DNA of 46,062 bases, taken from assembly GCA_934615235.1 (NCBI GenBank), contig CAKTTL010000011.1:1-46062 (forward strand), given 5' to 3'. The notes beneath the pieces were generated by a model. The model was not told the DNA's origin and did no database searches. It saw nothing but the letters and a program-made list of their open reading frames with translations. Shown in pieces: positions 32,260 through 41,200 of this stretch; position 1 is the stretch's first letter; each line of letters begins with the position of its first letter. The stretch is from an uncultured Clostridia bacterium (GTDB lineage: Bacteria; Bacillota; Clostridia; Christensenellales; Aristaeellaceae). A program made the position numbers and the translations under genes.

Positions 32260-34119
32260 CTATTCCACTATGAATTGATATTGCTGATCCATTTCTTCAA
32301 TTCCTTTGATATGAATACTATGCATTTCCAAATGTTCAAACAGATATCTTGCAAGTGGATTAATCAGGCAGCTTTCAACAACGTTTCCGATTCCACGGCC
32401 GCCATTCTCCAGATTTCCCAATGCCTTTTCCAGCAAAAATCGATAGGCTTCATCGGAATAGGACAGGTTGAGTTTGTGCTCGGTTTTGAGATTGATAGAA
32501 ATCTTCTTTAATTGAGCATTCAATATAACCGCCGCAGTATCGGGTCGAATGAAATCAAATACCACGATGTTTTCACCGATGCGATTCAGGATTTCAGGCC
32601 GTCCCAAATCCAGCTTGAAATAACGTTCTACCGCACTGCGAACCTGCTTGCTAACTTCGCTGTATGGCATATCTGGTGATACATTCGCCACTCGATTTCC
32701 TTGAGCATCCAACGTATATATGCCCAGATTACTGGTGAAGATGATCACACATTCACTGAAATAGACCGTGTTTCCCTGACCGTCCGTCATCCGTCCATCT
32801 TCCAGAATCTGAAGAAATTTATCAAGAATGGAAGGATGCGCTTTTTCTATTTCATCAAAGAGCAAAATAGAGAAAGGACGATTCCTGACTGCATTGGTCA
32901 GTTGGCCACCAGCTTCGTATCCAACATATCCAGGAGGTGCACCAAGCAAGCGCTGATCGCTGTGGCTTTGGCTAAATTCACTCATATCAAAACGAATACA
33001 GGCAGATTCATCGCCAAACACACACTCAGCCATGGTTTTAGCCAGTTCTGTTTTACCTGTACCTGTTGGGCCGGCAAAAAACATAACACCCTTAGGTTTC
33101 ATGCCGGAGGAATGCTGTAAGCCATTGAGACCAGTCATTGCGCGTGTCAACACGTCCATGGCTTTTTCGATGGCGGTGTCCTGTCCTTTTACCCGCTTCT
33201 CCATTCGGGCTTTCCCGTCGGTAAAGCCATCCTCTCCCAGCTTCTTCCAAGGGTTTTCCCGAATGCCGAATTTGAACAGATCAATCACGTCACAGAAATC
33301 CCGGATGGAATACCGTTCATTTTTGCAAAGCTTGCGAAGACCATTCAGTTCAATAAAGCTCATTCCTTCGGTCAGAGCGACAAAGCGGTCCTGCAGCTTT
33401 TCCAGCTCTTCCGGATGTTCCTGGCAAAACGCCTTCTCCTGCTCCCAAACGTCTTTTGCAAAAAATGTGGAAAAATGGTCTCCCTTTATAAAATTCGCCC
33501 GTTCTTCCCTGCTGGGCGTTGAAACAGTGATCGTTTTGCAATTCGGGTTTTGAAGATAGAACCACGCGGGCAGATCGTTCAATTTGTTAACCAATAAAAC
33601 GCAAAGGTTTTTCGCCATGCCTTTGTCTGTGTGAATATCCTTGGCCTCCATGCCAGCCTGCTGAAGCTGGGTAAAAGCATCCACCTCGCTCTGATCCATC
33701 CGATCGCTGGCAGTAATGTAGCGGGATGCAAAGTCCATCACAATGGAAACAGATTCCTGATTGCTCCTGAGGGCTCGCTGCGTAAGTTCCGCGGCTTTCG
33801 CACCTCTTCCCTTGAATGGCGCAGGCACAATATGATTCGCTGCATTTTCCTGAACCATTTCTGCAAATCGGTCCGTCTGAGTAGGTTCGCTGGGGTTATG
33901 AAAACCCTGCAAATGATCATAGATGACCACATGGCGATAACCGTGATCCAGGAAAAAATAGTGCAGATATTCCGTCAGCCGCAAAAACGTGCCCTTTGCC
34001 ACGCCGCCTTCTATCGGATACTGGAAAATATCCATCACATTGCCTTCCAGAATAATAATGGGTTTCACCCGCATAAAGATTTCCAACTCTTTATGCCAGC
34101 GCGGGGTGAAATCAGTCAT
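32260..34119 (-). CDS. ClpB/ClpA-like AAA+ ATPase with a degenerate N-terminal ATPase-like domain
   Basis: 619 aa. Residues about 10-290 resemble an AAA-like fold without Walker A (ILEGNVMDIF, VSIVMDFASRY in place of Walker B, a TVSTPSREER segment). Residues about 300-610 form a complete Hsp100 D2-type module: Walker A GPTGTGKTELAK (near 358), the pore-loop region GAPPGYVGYEAGG, Walker B ILLFDEIEKAHP (near 421), sensor FTSNLG, arginine finger region GRPEILNRIG and the Clp D2-small domain. No ClpP-binding loop is apparent. Such proteins remodel or unfold partner proteins. Last gene of the operon; its start overlaps the radical-SAM gene by 8 bases. Confidence 0.88.
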   Translation of the reverse strand: MTDFTPRWHKELEIFMRVKPIIILEGNVMDIFQYPIEGGVAKGTFLRLTEYLHYFFLDHGYRHVVIYDHLQGFHNPSEPTQTDRFAEMVQENAANHIVPAPFKGRGAKAAELTQRALRSNQESVSIVMDFASRYITASDRMDQSEVDAFTQLQQAGMEAKDIHTDKGMAKNLCVLLVNKLNDLPAWFYLQNPNCKTITVSTPSREERANFIKGDHFSTFFAKDVWEQEKAFCQEHPEELEKLQDRFVALTEGMSFIELNGLRKLCKNERYSIRDFCDVIDLFKFGIRENPWKKLGEDGFTDGKARMEKRVKGQDTAIEKAMDVLTRAMTGLNGLQHSSGMKPKGVMFFAGPTGTGKTELAKTMAECVFGDESACIRFDMSEFSQSHSDQRLLGAPPGYVGYEAGGQLTNAVRNRPFSILLFDEIEKAHPSILDKFLQILEDGRMTDGQGNTVYFSECVIIFTSNLGIYTLDAQGNRVANVSPDMPYSEVSKQVRSAVERYFKLDLGRPEILNRIGENIVVFDFIRPDTAAVILNAQLKKISINLKTEHKLNLSYSDEAYRFLLEKALGNLENGGRGIGNVVESCLINPLARYLFEHLEMHSIHIKGIEEMDQQYQFIVE

Positions 34120-34729
34120 TTTCTATCAATCCTTTCTGCTTGGCTGCATTTTTCAGCGCAGTCTGATAATCCGGATGATGAATACCGGTAGAGATGATAC
34201 TGTGCCCCAGGGAAAAGTTCTGGATTTGATTTTTGTTACTGAGATAATCCACATACAAATCTCGGACATTCTCACAAAAAACATGGATTCGCTGATTGGA
34301 AGAACCTCGAAGTGGAGAGCCGTCATTCAGCTTTTCCTGATAATCGCCATCGATCAGAACAGCAAGATGACGCAGAATTGTGTCTGTATAAGCATCCTTC
34401 CTTCCTCGTAATTCTTCCAATGTGTAACCACTATACATCAACACATCTTCTGTTATATCACACAGCAGCGGTAGGAGCAAAGAAACTTCTTCCGCCTGAT
34501 CCATGGGTTCTCCGCCTGTTATGGTGATCCCGTCCACAGGATGATCCAGCGCAAGCCGGTGGAGCAATGCGCTCAGGTGTTTAACGGAAATGAACTGTTC
34601 TTTCTTTTGCTCCCATAATTCGGGATTGCTGCATCCGGTGCACTTTCTTGAGCAGCCGCTGAGCCATAGTCCGATCCTTTTTCCCGGGCCAAGCACTTCA
34701 ACTGGATATAGAATTCTTGCTGCAAACAT
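34112..34729 (-). CDS. Small NrdG-like radical-SAM (4Fe-4S) protein
   Basis: 205 aa. The N terminus has GPGKRIGLWLSGC followed by the cluster motif C-x3-C-x2-C (CSRKCTGC, about 26-33) and NPELW, exactly the pattern of anaerobic ribonucleotide-reductase activase and related activating enzymes. ITGGEPMDQ is the SAM-binding GGEP motif. No glycyl-radical partner enzyme is encoded nearby, so a free-standing NrdG is unlikely; it sits inside a defence-like operon, one base from the FHA gene, and overlaps the ClpB-like gene. It may modify a partner protein of the operon or a nucleotide. Confidence 0.85.
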   Translation of the reverse strand: MFAARILYPVEVLGPGKRIGLWLSGCSRKCTGCSNPELWEQKKEQFISVKHLSALLHRLALDHPVDGITITGGEPMDQAEEVSLLLPLLCDITEDVLMYSGYTLEELRGRKDAYTDTILRHLAVLIDGDYQEKLNDGSPLRGSSNQRIHVFCENVRDLYVDYLSNKNQIQNFSLGHSIISTGIHHPDYQTALKNAAKQKGLIEND

Positions 34730-34730
34730 G

Positions 34731-35345
34731 TCATCCTTCTTTTTCTTGCGTTTTGGGAAGATGAACGATCAGATAGGCTGCCTGGTCCTGCCGCTTGCCA
34801 TCAATCACGCAGCCACCAAGCCCGATTTCATCCCCTTCATTCAACTGCTCACTTTGGTTAAATGCCAATGGATGATTGTTGATGTAGGTAGGATTCGTAT
34901 GGGACAAGTTGGTAAGCATTAATTTCTGTTCGTTCCAGGAAAGCTTCGCCTGCATCCTGCTGACATAAGGAAAGCCGTTCAGATAGTCCGCCATGTCATG
35001 ATTGCGGCCAAGGATAAGGTCTTTATCACATAATTCATAGATATAGGAACCATCCAGCGCGATAAACTGTGCCTTTTCTTGTGATTTTGTCGGTTCTTCT
35101 TCCCCTATCTCAACAGCGGGAATATCTGAAATATCTTCCCCGCATACAGCACAGCGTCTGGCTTGCGGAAGGTTTTTGGCTCCACAGTCACAGATTCGTA
35201 CGAATCTGGATGCAGCCTCTTTTTTTTCTTCAGGCATATCCGCTGTAACCGGAACCCCGGTCAAATCCGCTTCACATTGATCACATTCGATCCTGGTTGG
35301 CAGATTCTTAGCCCCACAGGAAGGACAAATCTTATACTTTTCCAT
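34731..35345 (-). CDS. Double zinc-ribbon and FHA-domain protein
   Basis: 204 aa. Two short zinc ribbons at the N terminus (CPSCGAKNLPTRIECDQC, about 7-24, and CDCGAKNLPQARRCAVC, about 53-69) are followed by an FHA domain (about 90-195) with ILGRNHDMADY, VSRMQAKLSW and NLSHTNPTYIN. FHA domains bind phosphothreonine. The conserved SRxH histidine is Gln here. Partner kinase is encoded two genes upstream, so it likely reads the kinase's phosphorylation. Overlaps the coiled-coil gene by one base. Confidence 0.88.
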   Translation of the reverse strand: MEKYKICPSCGAKNLPTRIECDQCEADLTGVPVTADMPEEKKEAASRFVRICDCGAKNLPQARRCAVCGEDISDIPAVEIGEEEPTKSQEKAQFIALDGSYIYELCDKDLILGRNHDMADYLNGFPYVSRMQAKLSWNEQKLMLTNLSHTNPTYINNHPLAFNQSEQLNEGDEIGLGGCVIDGKRQDQAAYLIVHLPKTQEKEG

Positions 35346-36601
35346 TATTCTCCATCCTTATGCATTTGTTTGCTTCCGCTGCTGCCGCCGATATGGTGCT
35401 GAACATCCAGCATGGAGGGCGATTCGGATAAATGATAATCCTCCGTATTGATGATCTGTGCGTTTTCTTCCGTCGGAGGCAGCATGTGGATTCTTTCTTT
35501 TAATACGACACCCCGCCGCCTTAACCTTTCTTCAATTTGCTCGAAGGAGGTACAGAAGCCCTCCATAGCGTCGCACAGATAGATCGTTTCCTGCTCGTCC
35601 GGAACGCGGTCCTGATTGTCCAATCCCCCTAATTCCATGGCAATTTGTCCATCATCGCTGTAAGTAACGTCGATGGCCGTGCCATCTTCAAAAGTATAAA
35701 GCGCGTGGCGGAAACGCTTTCCCGATCGTTTGGTAACTTCTCTTGTACCAAGAAGGGGGTATCCCAGCTCCTGCATGACGTCATCCAACGCACGGCAGAT
35801 ATAGGCTTCTTCTTCGCGCTGCAGAATGCGCTGCTCCATTTCTTCGATCGTTCCACGCAAGGCTGCCATAGCGCTTGGAGACCAAGGCAGGGGTTCTTGC
35901 GGAACAGACAATTCTTCACAAAGATCACTGTATCGAAGCAACAGTTCCTGATACTCCGCTTCTTCCCGGCTATATTGGTCCAGTTCTGCTTGATACTGCC
36001 TGAAAAGCGGATGAACAGAAGTTGTAAAAAGTGTGTCTCGAAAAGCACCCGTATCTGCCTGCTGATACTGGATCAATAGCTTCTTTGCCTGCGCCGCAGT
36101 CTCATTTGTCACGGCGGCTTCAATGATTTCCTGAAGCTGCGCTATCCTCTTTTGATGCTCTTGCTGCTTTGCGTCTCTTTTTGCATCCAGAGCGCTGTCC
36201 AGTGTTGAGCCGAATCCTTTTGTTATGTCCCGGTTTATCTTCTTTTCCCAGGAAGCTTTAGCTTCCTCTTTTGTTTGTTTCATTACTGTCAATGTCCGGG
36301 AAATTGCCTGGCGTGCTGATCGCAGTGCATTGCTCTGCGCAGACAGCGCTTCCAAATCGTCTGAAAGGCTTTCAGAAAGCAGAGGGGAATACTGCCGAAT
36401 CAGCTGAGCTGTATCCAGCGGTTTTTCTTTTACATGGTCATTACCATAGTGCTGAATTCTGTTCTCCTCGTTTTCCATTTGCGCCAACAAAGCGGAAAGC
36501 TTGATTCGCTCCTGCTGAACGATATTCTTTTGAAGCGATATCATAAGTGCCTTGCGCTGGGCTGGAGTCAAGGTGTATCGTGAAGATTTTGGTCCGCTCA
36601 T
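35345..36601 (-). CDS. Coiled-coil protein of unknown function
   Basis: 418 aa. The first about 280 residues are mostly helical with heptad-rich, Gln/Glu/Lys-rich stretches (about 15-55, 75-175, 205-280). The segment GKRFRHALYTFEDGTAIDVTYSDDG (about 300-324, shown in part only: YTFEDGTAIDVTY) looks like a small beta-rich domain, and the last about 70 residues are low complexity and polar. No enzymatic motif is seen. Tight placement between kinase (13-bp gap) and FHA gene (overlap) suggests a structural or adaptor subunit and a phosphorylation target. Confidence 0.8.
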   Translation of the reverse strand: MSGPKSSRYTLTPAQRKALMISLQKNIVQQERIKLSALLAQMENEENRIQHYGNDHVKEKPLDTAQLIRQYSPLLSESLSDDLEALSAQSNALRSARQAISRTLTVMKQTKEEAKASWEKKINRDITKGFGSTLDSALDAKRDAKQQEHQKRIAQLQEIIEAAVTNETAAQAKKLLIQYQQADTGAFRDTLFTTSVHPLFRQYQAELDQYSREEAEYQELLLRYSDLCEELSVPQEPLPWSPSAMAALRGTIEEMEQRILQREEEAYICRALDDVMQELGYPLLGTREVTKRSGKRFRHALYTFEDGTAIDVTYSDDGQIAMELGGLDNQDRVPDEQETIYLCDAMEGFCTSFEQIEERLRRRGVVLKERIHMLPPTEENAQIINTEDYHLSESPSMLDVQHHIGGSSGSKQMHKDGE

Positions 36602-36614
36602 TTCTTTTCCACCT

Positions 36615-38267
36615 TTACTGTGTCAATATCTGCCGCCAGGCTTCCAGTGCTTGCTGATGGCCTATGGCTTCCAACCAAATTTCAAACTGTGCATCCAGTG
36701 TTCTGGTGTCCTGGATAAGCTGATGGGCAAAAACCTGAAAAGAATCGAACGATTGATTGGACAGGGCCTGCATGTGAGCTGCCAATTCCTCAACTGAGAA
36801 AAAACTCTTTTCACCTAGCGCCAGCTTTTTCTGGCCTGAAAGCAGATAGGCGATCCGGTAATGCAGCTTCTTTATATCCAAAGCCGAAAGGTCCGTCTGC
36901 GCGGAAATCTCTTCTGCTGCGTGAATCGCTTCCATCTGTGGATTATTCTCTACTTCATTGATTTGCGCATAGGCCGTCAGGATTCTCTGCCGTAGCATGG
37001 CTGTATAGGATCTTGTGTCAGTTTCGTCACCCTTCTGCAGTCGAGACAGCATATCATTTCCCAAAGCAACAGTATTCTCGTAGGATTTTCCTTTCCAAAC
37101 AAAACGTTCTTTGTGTTCCATGAACTCATATAGCAGGAAAAAATAGGCAAGGTCTTCATATCCTCCAGCATCTTTTGCCTTCTCCAGCGCCACTGCGCAT
37201 AACGGAGCGCTGGACGGGGCACAGCGCCGGAACATAAGAGCCAGATCCCCATGAATGAGCATCTTTTTTCCCAAGTCCCATTGAAGGATCATTTCCTCTG
37301 TAAGAGATGCCTGATCCGGGAAGCGCCTGCCACCGAACTCCGCATCTTGCAAAAATGCACCGTTTGGATTGCCGGGCACAGGCTGATGTTCACCGGCAAT
37401 CCATTTTTTCACCTCGTCATAGGTCCAGCGTCGATTTGGATTGCTCTTGTCATTTCGATTGGTGACATCTACATACGTCAATCCAAGAATCAAATCCTGA
37501 AGATCAGAGGGCATTTCTTCCGGCAAGGGCAATCGCTGAATCGCAATAAAGCGGGAAATCTGCTGTGCATCCATCCCGTGAAAAGGAGAATGACCCTGAA
37601 ATAACGCGCAAAGGGTGATACCCATAGAATAATAATCGGATTCTTCCATAAACATCCCCTGCATTGTTTCGGGGGCAGCATACTGAGGCGTCATGCCCGT
37701 TTGGGTCAGCAGAACTGTGCTGTTGTTTTCAAGAATGGAACTGATGCCGAAATCAATCAAGGCAATATCATATTGCTGGGTACGAAGCATGATGTTTGAA
37801 GGCTTTAAGTCCTTGTGCAGCAAGCCTTTTTCATGCAGAACATGCAGCCCCTCGTTTAATTGTGGAATGATTTTGCTTTTGATTGTTTCATATGGCACTT
37901 TTTTTCCTTCAAGACTGCCCAAGGGAAAATACGCATCAATTTCATAGTTGCGTTCCAAAAATGTACCAACGGAATATACCCGCGCCACATATTCTGAACG
38001 GATGGATTTCAGTGCCTCCGTTACTTCTTTTTTCAGAGATTGCGCTTGCCGGTAATGCTTTAATACGAGCTTCTTCCCTTCGTAATCGCACAAATACAGA
38101 TCTGCTTCACCGGAGGTAACATCCATTTTTTTGAGGATTGTTATTCCGTTTTTCAGCTTCATACCAGGGCGTAACCCCTCAGCCTGTATAGCTGCTGTGT
38201 TCAAAACGGTCTGATCATCCGGGCGAGGCACTTGTAAGGAAGGATTCAACATGGTCCTGTCATTCAT
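36615..38267 (-). CDS. Eukaryotic-type Ser/Thr protein kinase
   Basis: 550 aa from the ATG at 38267 with GGAAGGAG upstream. Kinase domain about residues 40-290: glycine loop is degenerate (VTSGEADLYL), ATP Lys in KLVLKHY, catalytic loop HKDLKPSN, DFGIS metal motif and the AAPE end of the activation segment (with TQTGMTPQ, possible phosphorylation Thr). The N-terminal 25 residues have Thr-rich TQ/TVLN motifs (DDQTVLNTA, DRTMLNP) that look like phosphothreonine docking sites for FHA domains. The C-terminal about 250 residues are helical with no known domain. Soluble: no membrane segment. 5-bp gap from the helicase gene. Confidence 0.92.
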   Translation of the reverse strand: MNDRTMLNPSLQVPRPDDQTVLNTAAIQAEGLRPGMKLKNGITILKKMDVTSGEADLYLCDYEGKKLVLKHYRQAQSLKKEVTEALKSIRSEYVARVYSVGTFLERNYEIDAYFPLGSLEGKKVPYETIKSKIIPQLNEGLHVLHEKGLLHKDLKPSNIMLRTQQYDIALIDFGISSILENNSTVLLTQTGMTPQYAAPETMQGMFMEESDYYSMGITLCALFQGHSPFHGMDAQQISRFIAIQRLPLPEEMPSDLQDLILGLTYVDVTNRNDKSNPNRRWTYDEVKKWIAGEHQPVPGNPNGAFLQDAEFGGRRFPDQASLTEEMILQWDLGKKMLIHGDLALMFRRCAPSSAPLCAVALEKAKDAGGYEDLAYFFLLYEFMEHKERFVWKGKSYENTVALGNDMLSRLQKGDETDTRSYTAMLRQRILTAYAQINEVENNPQMEAIHAAEEISAQTDLSALDIKKLHYRIAYLLSGQKKLALGEKSFFSVEELAAHMQALSNQSFDSFQVFAHQLIQDTRTLDAQFEIWLEAIGHQQALEAWRQILTQ

Positions 38268-38272
38268 TTCTC

Positions 38273-41200
38273 TTACTCCTTCCATTGTACTTTATCATGA
38301 ACGATCGTAATTTTGTTCTTGGCCTGCAAACGATCCAACGCTTCGTTCAAATGAGAAATGATTTTCTGCCCAGTTCTTTGATAGCCCATCATGCGGGCAG
38401 TAGCTGTGATGACTTCCTGACGCTCCATACCGTAGGCCTGTTGGATCACAAAAGCAAGATCAGCTTCCAATTCGTCCGGGTAAATCTGGTCGATTTCCCG
38501 ATCACCAGCAGTTCGCGCCTGTGCTTCCATGAAATTGACCAAGGTATAATAGCCATGAATCAATTTCACAGCATCCCGCATCTTCTCCAATCGTTCATTC
38601 ACCTGATCTCGGACATAGGAACTCGCAACCTGACGATCCCACAAAGGAGCCATACGTTTATACAGCAGTTCCAAACTGATTGGCTGCTCATATCGGATGC
38701 AATGCAAAATACGTTTCATGTATTCAGAATACTTTGCAGGATATTCCGATGACAAATATCGCATATTTGAAGCAGTTTGATATTCGGGCAACTGACTGGC
38801 GGCAATTGGAATGTCGGATAAGTTAACTTTCTGGGGCACCTGATCCTGGTCAGAGGAGAAATGGACGAAACTCTGTTGCACTGTTTTGACCGGCTTCGCA
38901 GACTTTTTTGTCTTCAGTTGATCCATCAGTGCTTTTCGGGCCGCGGAAGGATGTGCAAACCAATCGGCGCTCCAACAATGAATAATGCGCCAATTCAGGT
39001 TTTCAAGCATATCTTGCCGAATCACTTCTCTATCGCAGGCTGTACGGGCCGAAGCATAATTGCTTCCATCGCATTGCACAGCCGCAATATACTGGGAAGG
39101 ATTTTCTTTTGCGCATACGGCAATATCTACTGTATAAGAAGAACGGCCTACATTCTTTTTAATCTGATATCCCTGGCTTTCCAGATATTGAGCGACGGAA
39201 TCAATGAAAGAATCCCGGTCGCTCCCTTCTTCGTTCCCGGCAGCATCACGATGCGCGGCATACTCAATATAATATTTGAGCATCCGCGCTCCTTCGGATT
39301 TGGCACGGTTCAAATCAATATCTTGAGCATGGATCGATCCCACAAGCTTTACATTGCATTTGGCGCGCGTTACCGCAACATTCAAACGCCTTTCCCCACC
39401 GGCCTTGCCTAAAGGCCCGAAATTATAGCGAAATTTTCCGTCAGGCGCACGACCGAAACAGATGCTGAAAATGATAGTATCCCGTTCATCGCCCTGCACA
39501 TTTTCCAGGTTTTTAATGAAGAACGGTTCGATCTGGTTAGCATCCAGCAAGCTTGCAAAGAAGGGGTCGTTCTCTCTTTCTTCCCAAACCAGGTTTTCAA
39601 TGGCAGTTTGCTGTGCTTCGTTGAAAGCGACTACGCCCAGGGATCGGTCCGGATGGTTTTGAAAATGTTCACGGATTAAACGAAGGCACATTTCAGCTTC
39701 CCTGTCATTGTGACGCTTGGTATATATCCCATCCGGTACATAGATATATTCCACGCCAACGTCTGTTGTCTGTAAAGCATTGCTTGGGAATGTGTAAAGG
39801 TGATCATCATAAAAATGCTGATTGGAAAAAGCGATCAATTGTTCATCTCTGCTGCGATAATGCCAAAGCAGTTGCTGGGGTGTCAACGTGAAATCCGCTT
39901 CCTCCAGAATGGAATCGCCTAACGGGGTGTTGATTTCGTCCTCGTCTTCTTCCTCCTCTTCCTCCATATCAACAGCAAAGAAATCAGTGGGAGGCATCTG
40001 TTTTGTATCGCCGGCAATGATGGCCTGATCGCCGCGGAGAATCGCACCAATGGCATCCTGCGGGAATATCTGGGAGGCTTCGTCAAATATGATCATGTCA
40101 AAGTGATAGAAATCAGAATCCAGGAAATAAGACACAGACAGGGGAGACATCATCAGACACGGCTTCAATTTCAGCAGCAGATAAGGAATCTGCCGGAATA
40201 ATTTGCGCAGCGGCATGATTTTTGTTTTTTTGGAAAGCTCTTTTTTCAGAATCGCCATCTCTCCGCCTGCTTCCAGCTTTGGTACGCGGTCTATGAGCTC
40301 GTCCTGCAACCGTGAACGATTGATGGATAGGTAGTCCTGGCTCAGCTTTCTAAAAGCTCCAATATCCTTATCCTTTTCCTGCGCGTTGAACTGCTCCACA
40401 TCCGGACAGCTTCCCAAAGCCTGATTGATCCAAGCGAGCAGGAATGCTTTTTCATATGCTTGTCCATAAAGCATAGGGGGAATGTTTTGCTTTTCAAAAA
40501 CAGACAGGACGGTTTCCAGCCCTTCCTTGGCCACTTTCTCTTTGTTCATGGAATAGCGAAGCCACTGATCCAAGTATTCCATATGGTCTGCTGCCTGTGC
40601 CAGCCGCTCCTCTTTTTCTGCCTGTGTAAGTCCCGTCAACGTTCCTTGATCAAAAGAAGTATCGATCTCTGCATAGGAATCCTGCCATGTACCAGCAACT
40701 TGAATTGCACGATTCACCCAGCGCTCATAGCTGCCCCGGTCTGAAGATGCTATGATGGGACGGTAAAGATCGATATTCTTTTGGATTTCAGGATATTGTG
40801 CCCGGCAAAGATGCCATCTTTTTAGGCTCAGCAATACTCTGTCCCAATCGGTATTCCATCCGGCATAGGCATCGCCAAACCACAGCATACATTGGTCTTG
40901 CCTTGCGTCTTGTTGCTTGATCAGTTCATTCAAGTCTGCCAGACACTTCATATGCTGAGCAATCAGTGTAGCGGTTGTTTGTTGCGGAACATAAAACGAT
41001 ATTTCATCCATGAATTCAATTGCATGATCAATTTGAATCAAACCGGCATGAAGAGAGTCAGCCTGATCTTTCGCAGAGATATCTTTATGTATTTTTTGAT
41101 TTGCCTCGAGAATGATATTAAACATTTGATCCGGACAAAAATCCTTTAAGCCCGCATACCATTGTTTTAGTTCAGCAAGTGTTACATCAGGCGTCTTTTT

